In this document: positions 21,894-32,999 of the stretch, in pieces
Position numbering within the stretch: position 1 is the stretch's first letter
Layout of the letters: each line of letters opens with the position of its first letter
Assembly: GCA_037127255.1 (NCBI GenBank)
Contig: JBANSL010000004.1
Location: forward strand, 50,541,702 to 50,605,701
Direction: 5' to 3'
DNA: 64,000 nt
Source: Persicaria tinctoria
Taxonomy: Eukaryota > Streptophyta > Magnoliopsida > Caryophyllales > Polygonaceae
Program-made: the position numbers and the translations under genes
The notes under the pieces: generated by a model
The model's database searches: none
What the model was told of the DNA's origin: nothing
Seen by the model: the letters and a program-made list of their open reading frames with translations, nothing else

Positions 21894-23872
21894 TGTTGTG
21901 AGCTGAATCTGCCATGTTTTACACTTAAGTTTATATCGATTTCTGCATACATTTCATTCATTTGGGCTAAGATAGTACAGAATCTATGTAGTTTATGTTT
22001 GTTTGCAAAATTATGGAATCTACACCCGTTTCTGTTTAAAATTCGCAGAATTCGAGGCATTTTACAGCAACTCTAAGGAAGGTCAGAAAAGCTCGGAAAT
22101 CAACTACAGAAGTCCAGAATCCGAGAGTACAGAACCAGGAAAAATCGAGCTGAAGCCAGAGCTACTCTATGTCGAGTACACCTTACTCGATCTCGAGTAG
22201 AGAGTCCGAGCAGACTTGGTCGACAAAGCCTGGTCGAGAAAGCTGAGCCAGACCAACCCGACTCCCGGAACACAACTCGATCTCGACAAGAGCTAGTCGA
22301 GATCGACGAAGCCTAGACGCCACACCCGGAGTCGAGAAGAGGAGCAGATCAAGAAGCCGAGGACGAAGACGCCGAGCACATCTCTACTCGATCTCGATGA
22401 GACCTTGTCGAGATCGACGAGCCACCCAGCGCCAGTCCGAGTCCATGCCGAGGAGGAGTCCTCGACATCACCAGAGAGCCATCCTCGACCACAACCCTAG
22501 TCGATCTCGAGGAACCCTAGTCGAGATCGACGACACCCAGGAGCCCAGATTCGAGTCTGTGGAGGACCAGCTAGCCGAGACGACGAGCCGAGCCAGTCGA
22601 CAATGAACTCTAGTCGAGATCGACGAACCCTTGTCGAGATCGAGTAGGCCAGCTTCTGGAAACGTGTCGACGTGAGCAGTCCTTGTCGAGTTAGAGTTCC
22701 TTGGAACCGAAGGAGGTCGAGTTGGCCGGGATCTATCCTACATCTATCAAGTCTATCTATGGAAGGGAGATCTATCAACATGAAGACATCTTACCTAGTT
22801 TAGATATAGTTTTTCTTTAAAGATTTATTTCCATTTAGCATTTTATTTATCATTAAGGCTTTTAGATATAATTTTAGATATAGATAGAAGATTCTATCCT
22901 TGATTAGCAAGGAATAGAAGGCTATAAATAAAGCCCTAGGGGCTGGTTTTTCATTCATTCAGAAACACAATCAATTCATTTAAGTAGAGTAGAGAGAGAG
23001 AGTTTGTAGCAAGCAAGGTGGAAAGGCGAAAGCGGATTTGTCTTGTGGGTTGTAAGCTTTCTTTATTTAAATTCAATGCAAGTTAGTTTGTTTTGTTATT
23101 TAATGTCTTTCTTGATGATGAAGCGTGAGTAGTCCACCCACTTCTGGGGCTGGGGTGAGCCCGACGGTGGCCATGTGAGATGATGCGGTAAAGGTCAGAT
23201 CTTGTTATGCAATTCGTTTTGTTATTTAATGTGTTACTTTGCATGGTTATCGTTGTGATGTTGATACCCTGGCTTTGGAAGTCTTTTATATATTGAATTT
23301 ATTTCGTCGGAAATCTGAGTTTTGGGTTCGAAATTTGCAATTTAAGTTTTCTGTCTTTCTAGTCGATACAGAGGAAGAGCTCGTCGAGATCGAGTAGGTC
23401 TTAGTCGATCTCGAGTACGGTTTGTCTAGGTCGAGTAGAGTTTCTGCTTTTGTTGTGATTTTTCAGTTTCTGTTTTCTGTTGTTGGTAGTCGATCTCGAG
23501 TAGGTTGTTGTCGAGATCGAGTGCCTCTGTCTTTGCTTTGTTCTTTACTTTCGTTCGCTATTTTCTGTCTTTTGTTCCGGTTTTGCTTTGTCTTTTCTGT
23601 CTTTCTGTTTCTGTCTTTTCTGCTGCTTGTCTGTGAGATCTGTTGCTACCTAAGAACTGCTGACGTGTTTCCTCGTGGATTCGATCCTGACAACCTTCTA
23701 CTACAACGGGAGGAAGTCTTGTATTTATTTGCTGAGACAGGGAAGTCAGTCAAATCTATACTTTATATTTATTTCATACTTGACCATCCTCATGCAAACA
23801 ACAATTTGTTGGGGCACAAATCTGGTTTGAGTTATTTCATTATATTTCATACTTGATTTCCTCCTCACAACA
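21894..23872 (+). repeat. Element W 3' LTR, complete
   Basis: A 1,979-bp LTR, TGTTGTGAGC to ACAACA. U3 carries five TCGA-N2-TCGA pairs at about 22167, 22274, 22385, 22499 and 22613, spaced about 107-114 bp, with GA or TC centres rather than the TA of element X. The core block CTATAAATAAAGCCC is at 22923. U5 has further pairs near 23383-23415 and 23491-23522. Confidence 0.8.
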
Positions 23873-24006
23873 GTTCTCACCTTCAAACTGCAACAATCTC
23901 AACATCTTAAAAAGTTAGTAGGAAGGGTGTCGTGAACCGTAAGATAGGCTCACAACAGGTTTGTGCCCCATCAAAATAACTTGATTCCCCGGCAATGGCT
24001 CCAATT
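23873..24006 (-). mobile_element. Element Y 5' leader and primer-binding site
   Basis: Read on the minus strand, 24004-23986 gives a tRNA-Asp-type primer site with two to three transitions from the plant consensus, directly after the LTR end TTCATCA. The remaining leader is non-coding and ends where element W begins. Confidence 0.65.
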
Positions 24007-26015
24007 TGATGAACGGTTTTTAGTCGCGTAAACCGTATCAAAATAAAACTCAAACCTACAAACTAGTATAGCAAGTAAGTAAGAGGTCGATCCCACAGAG
24101 AATCAAGTATTTCTCAGCAATGTGTATTTACCAATTAGTAGAAAGGGGGGTGTTAGTTGATTGAGATTGAAAACAAAACAAAATAAAATAAAAACAAATT
24201 GATGCAAAACAATTGAGAGAGAATCGCTCTACCTACAATTATCCACTTTATTTGGTTGAATTGATATTGTAACTTCTTCTTGTCCTTTTAAGTTTCCTAT
24301 CAATGCCCTTGTCCCGACCTAATATAGTTACTAGTCCAACCAGTCCTAGAAACTCTTATCAATCGAACAATCCCTAAAGAATGATTTAAACCAATTGATA
24401 GCTTTAAGTTTAGACATTAATCAAGGTATTTGCAGTCCCTAAAGAGAGATTTAACAACACATTCAACTTTATACTCATTCAATTAGTTCAACCAGCCCTA
24501 AAGGAACAAGTTTGCTACTTGGGTTAAGGTTCGCAACCATGAATCTAAAAAACCCTAGCTATTGAATTAATTCTACCAAGTTGATCAGGCAAGATAGAAT
24601 AAAACAATCAACAATAAAGTGCAAAGAAGTTGAAACATTCAATATAGGAAATAAGGAACAAGAATTAGAAAGTCACAACCAATCCAAATAAAACTTCAAA
24701 TCGCAAGTAGAATGAAGAGAGTTTAGCCGCCGATGGCGAACATCGCTCTCAAACTCCAACTAAAATCGTCTTGAATCCTAATCTAATGAATGAATGAAAA
24801 CCTACGGCTAAGCCCTCTCTCAATTTTGTGCCCAAATTCGTGTCCAAGTCGGCCAAAAAGACAATTAGATAGATAAATAGGGTTTAGAATAGAAAACTGT
24901 CACAGAACTCTGAAACGCGTCGCTCTGGGAAAATGCGGCGGCCGCGTCATGGAAGCTGTGGCCGCTGCTTCATTGATGTGATGCGGCCACAGCATATGTG
25001 ATGCGCCCACTTCAATGATATTTTACGAAAAATCTACTTTGAATCAGCTCTAGATGTCAACAAGAAAGATGTATCTCTCTGAAAGAGCTTTCCAACGCAT
25101 GGTCATAATCGTCAATCGGACAACCGAGGCCTCCAGAAAGTGCAAAACAAGTTCAGCATGTATAGCGATAACTTCTGCAAACTTGTTCTTCGTTTAGGCT
25201 CGCTTCTTTTTCTCAGGACCTCTTTAGATCTTCATGTAAGCTTCTTCGATCAACTAGACATTCTCATCCAATGCGTGTAGATTCCGACTCCGCCAACATA
25301 AAGAGCAAATATGCAACTTGTACCCAGTGTTCTAAAAATCGCGCCTAGGCGCCGCCTGGGCGCCGCCTAGGCGCTAGGCGGGACGGGACCTAGGAATTTT
25401 TAAGCCTAGGCGGACCTCTAGGCGAAAATTCGTCCAGAAACCACCTAGTCCCGCCTAGGCGCCGCCTAGGCACCGCCTGGTCCCGCCTAGGCGCCGCCTG
25501 GGCCCGACTAGTCCCGCCTAGGCGCCGCCTGGGCCCGTCTAGGCACCGCCTAGTCCAACGATTATTTAATTTGCGCTTCTAAGCATATGATTAGTTGACT
25601 TAGGGTTTTTTTATCCCCCATGTCGGGATGCATTTGCTTTTCAGTCGAACTTATAGTTTTGGATTTTAGGAGGTTTAGAGTTGTTAGTCAGACATGTACT
25701 TTTGCGTTTATTTACTTTAGTGTTAGTTAACTACTACAAATTTGGGTTTATGAGTGATATTATGGATTATTATTACATTATATGAATTATTGACAAGTGT
25801 TATTCGTCAAAATATAAGGAAATAATCAAGTTTGTTCTAAGTCCGCCTAGGCACCCGCCTAACCGCCTAGGCGCTAGGCGGCCACCCACCGCCTAGCGGC
25901 CGCCTAGCGGCCGCCTAGCGCCTTTTAGAACATTGCTTGTACCTAAACCATGCATAATATGCATCATAACTAAGCTAAATGCAACCTAATATGACGACCT
26001 AAATGCGTGCTATCA
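24007..26015 (-). repeat. Element Y 5' LTR
   Basis: Minus-strand LTR, TGATAGCACGC (26015) to TTCATCA (24007). It aligns with 8754-9280 plus 18687-19610. A hAT-type MITE (25325-25935) lies inside it and is absent from the 3' LTR, so it arrived after Y inserted. Confidence 0.8.
25325..25935. mobile_element. hAT-type MITE rich in CCTAGGCG repeats
   Basis: 611 bp flanked by the 8-bp duplication CTTGTACC (25317-25324, 25936-25943). Termini CAGTGTTCTAAAA and TTTTAGAACATTG are near-perfect inverted repeats. Both subterminal parts are packed with GCCTAGGCGCC-type units, about a dozen on the left and fewer on the right; the centre is plain AT-rich DNA. No ORF. An 8-bp duplication with a CA(A/G)TG-like tip places it with hAT. 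Confidence 0.85.
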
Positions 26016-26020
26016 GGTTA

Positions 26021-26599
26021 GTAACAATTAGGGTTTAGATGAAAGCCTCTATATTCCTACTTGTTAATAACGATAGTTATTTGATGAAAAGCATGATCTT
26101 TTATACCTTTGTGCATTATTTGATATGGTTATCGTTGTGGCGTTGATACCCTGATTCTAGGAGCTTTTAGTATATTGAATCTATTCCCACCAATTTCATG
26201 TTCTGTTTGTGTTTCTGTCATTGCAAAGGCAACAATTTTTGTTTCTGCAGTACTCGACATCGATTGACCTCTACTCGACATCGAGTAGTCTGGTCGACAT
26301 CGAGTACGCTTTTACTCGATTTTCTTTGTTTTGTGTTTCTGTTGTTTTCTGTTTGCAGTTTTTACTCGATTGAGTGGTCGACGTCGAGGACTCCAGTCGA
26401 CGTCGAGTACTTCCTGAGTCGATTTCGAGAGGAGTTTGGAACTGAAAAGGCGGGCGTTGACACGCTTCCTCGTGGATCGATCGTAACTATCTTCTACTAC
26501 AACGGCAGGAAGTCTTGTATTTAATTGCTTGGACAGGAGTCGGTTTGAATTTATATTTATTTATATTTGCATACTAGACATAATCCTCCTGCAACAACA
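26021..26599 (+). repeat. Element Z 3' LTR, right piece
   Basis: Continues the LTR interrupted at 8753, with U5 motif pairs of CA/CG type at 26252-26420 and the terminal ACAACA at 26594-26599. Sequence beyond belongs to a different family A copy into which Z was probably inserted. Confidence 0.75.
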
Positions 26600-27100
26600 A
26601 TGCTAAACTCTATATGGTGAACAACACTGTAGTCATCCCAACAGATATGGTGGATGATGTGCCAATACAAGTAGGTAAGTTCTTTGTCCCTGCGGGTTTC
26701 TTAGTTATTGATATGGCAGAGGACCCTAGCTGCTTGTCCAATTATATTAGGAAGGCCCCTCTTAGCAATCGTGGATGCCAACAAAAGCGTAAGGAAGGGA
26801 GTACTCATTTTCAACATCAGCGATGAGGTAATTGAGTATTCTTTTAATAAAACTGAAAGGCATACAGGTCATATCGAGGAGGTCAAGTCCATATCAGTCA
26901 GGTACATCACTTGCGGGGAGCCCAAGGTAAGAAATATGACCCCCGAGCAGCTGAAGAAGAGGGATATGGAAGCTCAGGTAGAAGAGATCATGGCAATCCT
27001 GAACGAGGAAACGGAGAATCTACTCGACATCGACCAGGGTAAGTCGACGTTGACTAACTCTTTTTTGAATGCTTTGTTAGGTCTTAAGTATGGGGTCTAA
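26600..27100 (+). pseudogene. Athila/Tat-like aspartic protease C-terminal half, frameshifted
   Basis: Two overlapping frames (26614-26826 and 26708-27100) together match the C-terminal part of the retropepsin domain of Athila/Tat elements: VDDVPIQVGKFFVPAGFLVIDMAED in the first, then LGRPLLAIVDANKSVRKG in the second. A frameshift near 26740 joins them. The active-site DTG lies further upstream and is lost. The tail RDMEAQVEEIMAILNEE is shared with element W, and the end has one TCGA-N2-TCGA pair read as LLDIDQ. This anchors family A to Ty3/Gypsy. Confidence 0.7.
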
Positions 27101-27126
27101 ATCGAGCTGAACTACTCGATATTGAC

Positions 27127-27854
27127 GATGCCATAGAAAATAGGCTATATAATAAACACGGAATATTACGTCATAAATGGGTCACCCAACGCAAAAGGAC
27201 GGTCGGTCCCACCATTAGCATATCGCGAGCAAAGTATCCGACCAGACCTGAAGAACTAGGCTTAGCACTTACAATATCCATTAACCTTTATTTCCCTCGC
27301 GACCCAAAACCAATATAGGAGTCAGAGCTAACTCTCCATTGTATCTCGTTAGCCTCCGAAGACCTAGCAAGCAGCTCGCTGGCTCAAGCACCTCGCCTCT
27401 TATTGCTCCATGTGTATTGCCTATTCCCTTAAGCATGTGGGCATGCGCTACACGTGTCTTACGTAGAACCACGAGGTTGCCAGCCAGCTCCTCGCTTGGT
27501 TCCCTATAACTACCCCCCTCCGATCTCAGAGGAAGGGATCCGATTCCGAAGATAAGAAAGGCATAAGAGCTCTGATTATCCCCCAGACTTAAAAATCCCG
27601 GAGTTGAGTTCTAGAGATTCTCGGTCGGAGAAGAACATTCCTTGAGATAACAACCTCGCCAAACTTCCCCCGTAGACGACGATTGAACAATAGAACGTAA
27701 TTCATCGCGAGTCAAACTCATAACCCTTATCGCTTGGACAAATAAGCTTGCAATCTGATCATCGTCCTATCAGGCTAAGGCTCGCAGGTATTTTAAAAGC
27801 ATTATATCATCACAAGTGAGCTAATAAGTATAGACGAAATCTCATGAGCGCTTC
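27127..27854 (+). repeat. LTR of a second Tat-like element (left edge uncertain)
   Basis: The segment ends CGCTTCA at 27854, followed at once by a primer-binding site. It lacks the TCGA-N2-TCGA motif except at its left flank and is much more GC-rich than family A. The left boundary is a guess from the change in composition near 27127; no target duplication was identified. Confidence 0.5.
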
Positions 27855-28235
27855 ATTGGCGCCGTCTGTGGGAACCTTTCACGACGAGGGGTTCCGTGTA
27901 GCAATACGCTTCTTTACATTACTATCTTTCCATTCCTTTTATTTCGTCCTTTCTTACCGCTCTATCCTTTTTATTCGGAGAGGAGTTTGGGCAACAACAC
28001 CATGAGAACGAGGAAGCAAACGACATCAACCTCAACACCATCCCCAACGAGGAAACCCTACACAGCGACAACGAGGGCGCTCCTCAACAACCAACATGGG
28101 ACACTGTGCAACCCCCTCCGTTCGCTCCCTACGGGATGTAGAGCGGTTGCTCCCCATACCAATTCTTTGCGGGGAGCTACCCACAAAGCATGTACTTTAA
28201 CCAACAGGCGAATAGGAGTCTAAAGCACCTTAACC
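27855..28235 (+). pseudogene. Primer-binding site and gag N-terminal remnant
   Basis: TTGGCGCCGTCTGTGGGAAC (27855-27874) is the primer-site form common in Tat-like plant Gypsy elements. From about 27977 a frame (DEEANDINLNTIPNEE..., QPPPFAPYGM, then a TAG) reads like the acidic Pro/Gln-rich start of gag and continues open to about 28235. It then stops in an A-rich stretch; no further gag or pol follows. Confidence 0.45.
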
Positions 28236-28618
28236 ACTACTTAAAACTAAAAAAGAAGAGATCCCACCAAAAAAAAAAAGTAAAAAAAGAGAAGAAATTC
28301 CAAATAAAATAAAATAAATAAAAGTTCAAGTGAAGGATTGTATTAAGAGAAAATTGTATTCGATATATCAAAGAAGTAGGCTGTTGGCAAGAAGAGCCAT
28401 CCGGGCCCAAATTTGCAAAAATGATAAAATAGTCCAAACAATTGCAAAAATAATCGGTGACCATTACCTGTTGTAACGGGTTAACCCTAATCATCACAAA
28501 CCACTCCTCTTTTTTGGGTTAAAATTTCAAAAGGCGGGTGTTTCATTACAAAGGAGAAAGTCTACCGCCATTGAAGGACCTTCAAGAGAGGGGAGAGAGA
28601 GAGAGAGAGCGCGCCAAC
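28236..28618. other. No gene seen: A-rich and GA-repeat DNA
   Basis: A-rich sequence, then 28440-28560 without coding signal, then a (GA)n stretch at 28588-28609 just before the first long direct repeat. Confidence 0.6.
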
Positions 28619-30195
28619 GAAGAGAATAAGATAGTTTTTATCACTTTCGGTTAATGATAAGAAGAGGATGAGGAGTACATCAATGGATGTAAATAGCCGA
28701 AGTTGGCACGTTTTTTTCTTTGTATAACACGAAATATTCCATTGTTGTCCCAGATTACTTTTTAACTGGCGAGTAACTATAATACTGGGTTGTCTGTCCT
28801 TCCAAATCCGTTTTTAATGGATGCCCTAGGTGCCCCTTCAACTTTTTGGAATTTTTTATCCCGAAACCCCTCTCATAACTCTCTTGAAACCCCTCACATA
28901 GCAAGTAAATCTCCCTCATTTTTTTGGGCGGGAAATGTTGAGCATTAAATGGTCTATAAATACATTTAATGTTGATGACATCAGTCCTCCCTCTCTCTCT
29001 TGTCCCTCCCGGAGAATATGGTTCCCTCCTTTCTTATTTTTCTGTCACCTCTCACTTTCTGGACACCTGGCCAACACATCTTTTCTTTCCCTTTATTTTT
29101 ATTTTTTTTTGTTACCTACAACCGGCTACAATGGTAAGGATTTTAATTGCACAAATGACAATTTGTCACCCGCATGCAAATTTTCATATGACGGGTATAG
29201 ATTTGCAAACCTCATCCAAAATTGGTATATCTATGCAAATTGGCCTTGTATTAAAAACATTTACCTTAAGTTTTACTTCTCACTATGTGCTTCTTCTTTT
29301 TCACCCATGACACTATAAAGGAGACAATAAACAAAAAGAAAATATTAGTGTGAAAGTTATAAAACTAATATCAACCAACAAAATAGATTACGATCATAGA
29401 AAATACATAGTATATTAAAAAACTATTTTGACGTAATATGAGAGTGAAAGAAAGATAAAGACTCGGTTTGGTTTGTTGCTTATGATTATCTAAAAGATGT
29501 GGTATATATATGTGTTTATATAAATAGCATAGGCATGCTATAATTGAATTAGGAGTTTCAATTTTTAACTTATTAGTTAAGTGAAATAAATTTAAAAGTA
29601 AATAGGTTAAAGGAGTTACATTTTTTGTATTCAATATTTGTTGAAGTTACTTTTTTGTTTTATTGGTTGGTTACTCTTCATAAACTATGCAAGATTACAT
29701 ATGAAAAATCGTACCATTAATATATGAGAGAAATAAACTTTAATAAAATTAAAATAGAATATTTTGTATGATTAAGATAATATCTTTAAGGAATGTGCAC
29801 AAACATAATATTTTCAAATTAGCTGAAAATAAATAATAACAAAAAGATTATGACGATGGTATAATAAATTATCTTATTCACATATTTGCATAGTATAAAC
29901 TATATATGATAAATTTTGATTAAAAAAATTCAAAGTTTTTTTAATTTATAAATAATGAAAAGAACTTGTAATGTCCTCCACGCATTCCTTTATACACAAT
30001 TATTTTATTATTTTATTTTATTTCTATTTACGAAAATATGCATAGAAAACATGACAATCTAATAGGAAATAAAAAAAATTGCAAAATATGGTAAAAGTGT
30101 AACTAATAGGATTCGAACTCAGGACCTTATTCTTACGAAACAACTCTATTAATCATTGAGCTATGAAGATGTTTTTCATTTTTTTATGGAATTGA

Positions 30196-30240
<45 letters not shown>

Positions 30241-30311
30241 GGATAATTAAATAAATGAGCATTAAATTGCGCCCGAACACAACTTTTTATGTATTATTAT
30301 TATTATTATTA
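28619..30311. repeat. Long direct repeat, copy 1 (about 1.69 kb)
   Basis: Near-identical to 31103-32768, same orientation. Both start GAAGAGAATAAGATAG and end in a (TTA)n run. Differences are scattered single bases, a longer (TA)n run at 30200-30236 here, and small indels. It contains a tRNA-like segment near its end. No TG...CA termini, primer site or polypurine tract flank it, so LTRs are unlikely. ORFs at 28935-29318 in two frames are open in both copies but look like chance. Confidence 0.75.
30105..30170 (-). other. tRNA-like segment (pol III box A/B) in repeat copy 1
   Basis: On the minus strand TAGCTCAATGATT (box A-like) is followed about 35 bases later by GTTCGAATCC (box B). Acceptor arms do not pair, so this is not a tRNA gene; it looks like the head of a tRNA-derived SINE or a captured tRNA. 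The same segment is at 32588-32651. Confidence 0.5.
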
Positions 30312-31102
30312 ACCGATTCTTCGTAGTGTTTGATTTACTTGTTAAATGTTTAATCGGTTCAACCTTTTGGATGAGTTATGTTTGATGACTGATAAGTTAT
30401 GTTGTGGGCACTTGTTTATATTTATTATGGATGGTTGTTGTGAATGCTGCGTTATGACGCATTTCGTTTGGGTTAAATGGTTGATATTCTTAGGTTGAGA
30501 AGTTTCTGAGATAGATAAAATATGCCAGCGGTTATTTTTTTATCGGCATAGACTTTGATTTTATTGGTTAGGGAAAATCATATACTGGCTAGTAAGCAAA
30601 AAATCACACACATTTGTCTTTTGCATCATTGGCAAATTAAACGGTCAATTATGTACAATCAAAACCACCAACACCCCAAAGTTTCCCTGTGTTACAAGCA
30701 AACTACCAAAATACTACCCACTAGTCATCGAACGTAGATCACCTTATTCGGTTTTGCACCTCCTCCTTCGACTTCAACAACAAAATCCCTCGTGAAGGTC
30801 GGTGTTCTTGCGTCTAGGGTCCCCTACATGTGGAAGAGCTTTGTCCAACATCGCCTCCATATCGTCGGTGGACATCCCTGGAGCTTTTGGCCTCGAAACC
30901 ATCCTTTCGGCCCCCTCTATCTCATCATCAGATGATATTTCCATACAACCCATTGATGATGTTTCCTCACATGACATGCTCTCCTCTATGAGCATTGCAT
31001 TATGGGAATTTCGACCTTCAAATACCCATCCCCTTCCTCAACGTTCCCACCGACCATCGCACACGAGAGTAAGTAAGAGCACCTATTTCTCCCCTCCCAA
31101 AT
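30312..31102. other. Unique spacer between the long direct repeats
   Basis: AT-rich DNA, then a GC-richer part with a 73-codon minus-strand ORF (30774-30995) rich in Glu, Asp and Ser (MEISSDDEIEGAERM). I recognise no family, and no splice or start context supports it strongly. It could be a gene fragment. Confidence 0.3.
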
Positions 31103-32753
31103 GAAGAGAATAAGATAGTTTTTATCACTTTAGGTTAATGATAAGAAGAGGATGAGGAGTACATCAATGGATGTAAATAGCCGAAGTTGGCACGTTTTTT
31201 TCTTTGTATGACACGAAATATTCCGTTGTTGTCCCAGATTACTTTTTGACTGGCGAGTAACTATAATACTGGGTTGTCTGTCCTTCCAAATCCGCTTTTA
31301 ATGGATGCCCTAGGTGCCCCTTCAACTTTTTGGAATTTTTTATCCCGAAACCCCTCTCATAACTCTCTTGAAACCCCTCACATAGCAAGTAAATCTCCCT
31401 CATTTTTTTGGGCGGGAAATGTTGAGCATTAAATGGTCTATAAATACATTTAATGTTGATGACATCATTCCTCCCTCTCTCTCCTGTCCCTCCCGGAGAA
31501 TATGGTTCCCTCCTTTCTTATTTTTCTGTCACCTCTCACTTTCTGGACACCTGGCCAACCCATCTTTGCTTTCCCTTTATTTTTATTTTTTTTTGTTACC
31601 TACAACCGGCTACAATGGTAAGGATTTTAATTGCACAAATGACAATATGTCACCCGCATGCAAATTTTCATATGACGGGTATAGATTTGCAAACCTCACC
31701 CAAAATTGGTATATCTATGCAAATTGGCCTTGTATTAAAAACATTTACCTTAAGTTTTACTTCTCACTATGTGCTTCTTCTTTTTCACCCATGACACTAT
31801 AAAGGAGACAATAAACAAAAAGAAAATATTAGTGTGAAAGTTATAAAACTAATATCAACCAACAAAATAGATTACGATCATAGAAAATACATAGTATATT
31901 AAAAAAATATTTTGACGTAATATGAGAGTGAAAGAAAGATAAAGACTCGGTTTGGTTTGTTGCTTATGATTATCTAAAAGATGTGGTATATATGTGTTTA
32001 TATAAATAGCATAGGCATGCTATAATTGAATTAGGAGTTTCAATTTTTAACTTATTAGTTAAGTGAAATAAATTTAAAAGTAAATAGGTTAAAGGAGTTA
32101 CATTTTTTGTATTCAATATTTGTTGAAGTTACTTTTTTGTTTTATTGGTTGGTTACTCTTCATAAACTATGCAAGATTACATATGAAAAATTGTACCATT
32201 AATATATGAGAGAAATAAACTTTAATAAAATTAAAATAGAATATTTTGTATGATTAAGATAATATCTTTAAGGAATGTGCACAAAGATAATATTTTGAAA
32301 TTAGCTGAAAATAAATAATAACAAAAAGATTATGACGATGGTATAATAAATTATCTTATTCACATATTTGCATAGTATAAACTATATATGATAAATTTTG
32401 ATTAAAAAAATTCAAAGTTTTTTTAATTTATAAATAATGAAAAGAACTTGTAATGTCCTCCACACATTCCTTTATACACAATTATTTTATTCCTTTATTT
32501 TATTTCTATTTACGAAAATATGCATAGAAAACATGACAATTTAATAGGAAATAAAAAAAAATTGCAAAATATGGTAAAAGTGTAACTAATAGGATTCGAA
32601 CTCAGGACCTTATTCCTACGAAACAACTCTATTAATCATTGAGCTATGAAGATGTTTTTCATTTTTTTATGGAATTGAAACAATATATATATATATATAA
32701 TATGGATAATTAAATAAATGAGCATTAAAATGCGCCCGAACACCACTTTTTAT

Positions 32754-32768
<15 letters not shown>
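31103..32768. repeat. Long direct repeat, copy 2 (about 1.67 kb)
   Basis: Second copy of 28619-30311, ending in a longer (TTA)n run (32757-32797). The high similarity implies a recent duplication. A tRNA-like segment lies at 32588-32651 (minus). Confidence 0.75.
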
Positions 32769-32800
<32 letters not shown>

Positions 32801-32999
32801 TATAGATGCCGACAACATCAATCTCCATGCGCAGGAGGAAGCTGAAGTTTCCACTTTAAGATTGGCTCGAACTTCTTTTTGGGGTTTAGAAGCTCAATAG
32901 GGTTTTAATAACAGTTCATGTCTTATGAGGATCAAACTTAGAGCGTGTTTGTTTTCCTATAATACTTTTCGGAGCTCAATAGGGTTTTAAAATACGTTT

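Larger units (their letters stand above)
8754..26015 (-). mobile_element. Element Y: minus-strand Athila/Tat-like LTR retrotransposon with nested insertions
   Basis: Y lies on the minus strand between GGTTA duplications (8749-8753, 26016-26020). Its 5' LTR is 24007-26015 and its decayed tRNA-Asp primer site 23986-24004. Its polypurine tract is 19611-19630 (minus strand GTGTGGGGGAGTT) next to the 3' LTR, which survives as 8754-9280 plus 18687-19610. LTR ends are TGATAGCACGC...TTCATCA. Minus its own insertions each LTR is about 1.4 kb. Almost none of Y's coding region remains: between 19650 and 23872 its interior is occupied by the plus-strand element W. Confidence 0.82.

Noticed and set aside
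7577..23872. CRISPR-like appearance of regularly spaced short palindromes
   Set aside because: The units are 10 bp, occur in pairs inside LTRs and an ORF of retrotransposons in a plant genome, and the spacers are related to each other. No cas genes.
28935..29318. Overlapping 127- and 113-residue ORFs in the long direct repeat (also at 31419-31802)
   Set aside because: Two frames are open at once in both copies because the copies are nearly identical; there is no domain and no independent evidence of coding.
30105..30170. Functional tRNA gene in the 1.7-kb repeats
   Set aside because: Box A and B are present, but the acceptor ends do not pair and no anticodon arm forms.
28619..32768. The two 1.7-kb repeats as LTRs of one element
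   Set aside because: No TG/CA ends, no primer-binding site or polypurine tract, and the 0.8-kb spacer has no retroelement content.
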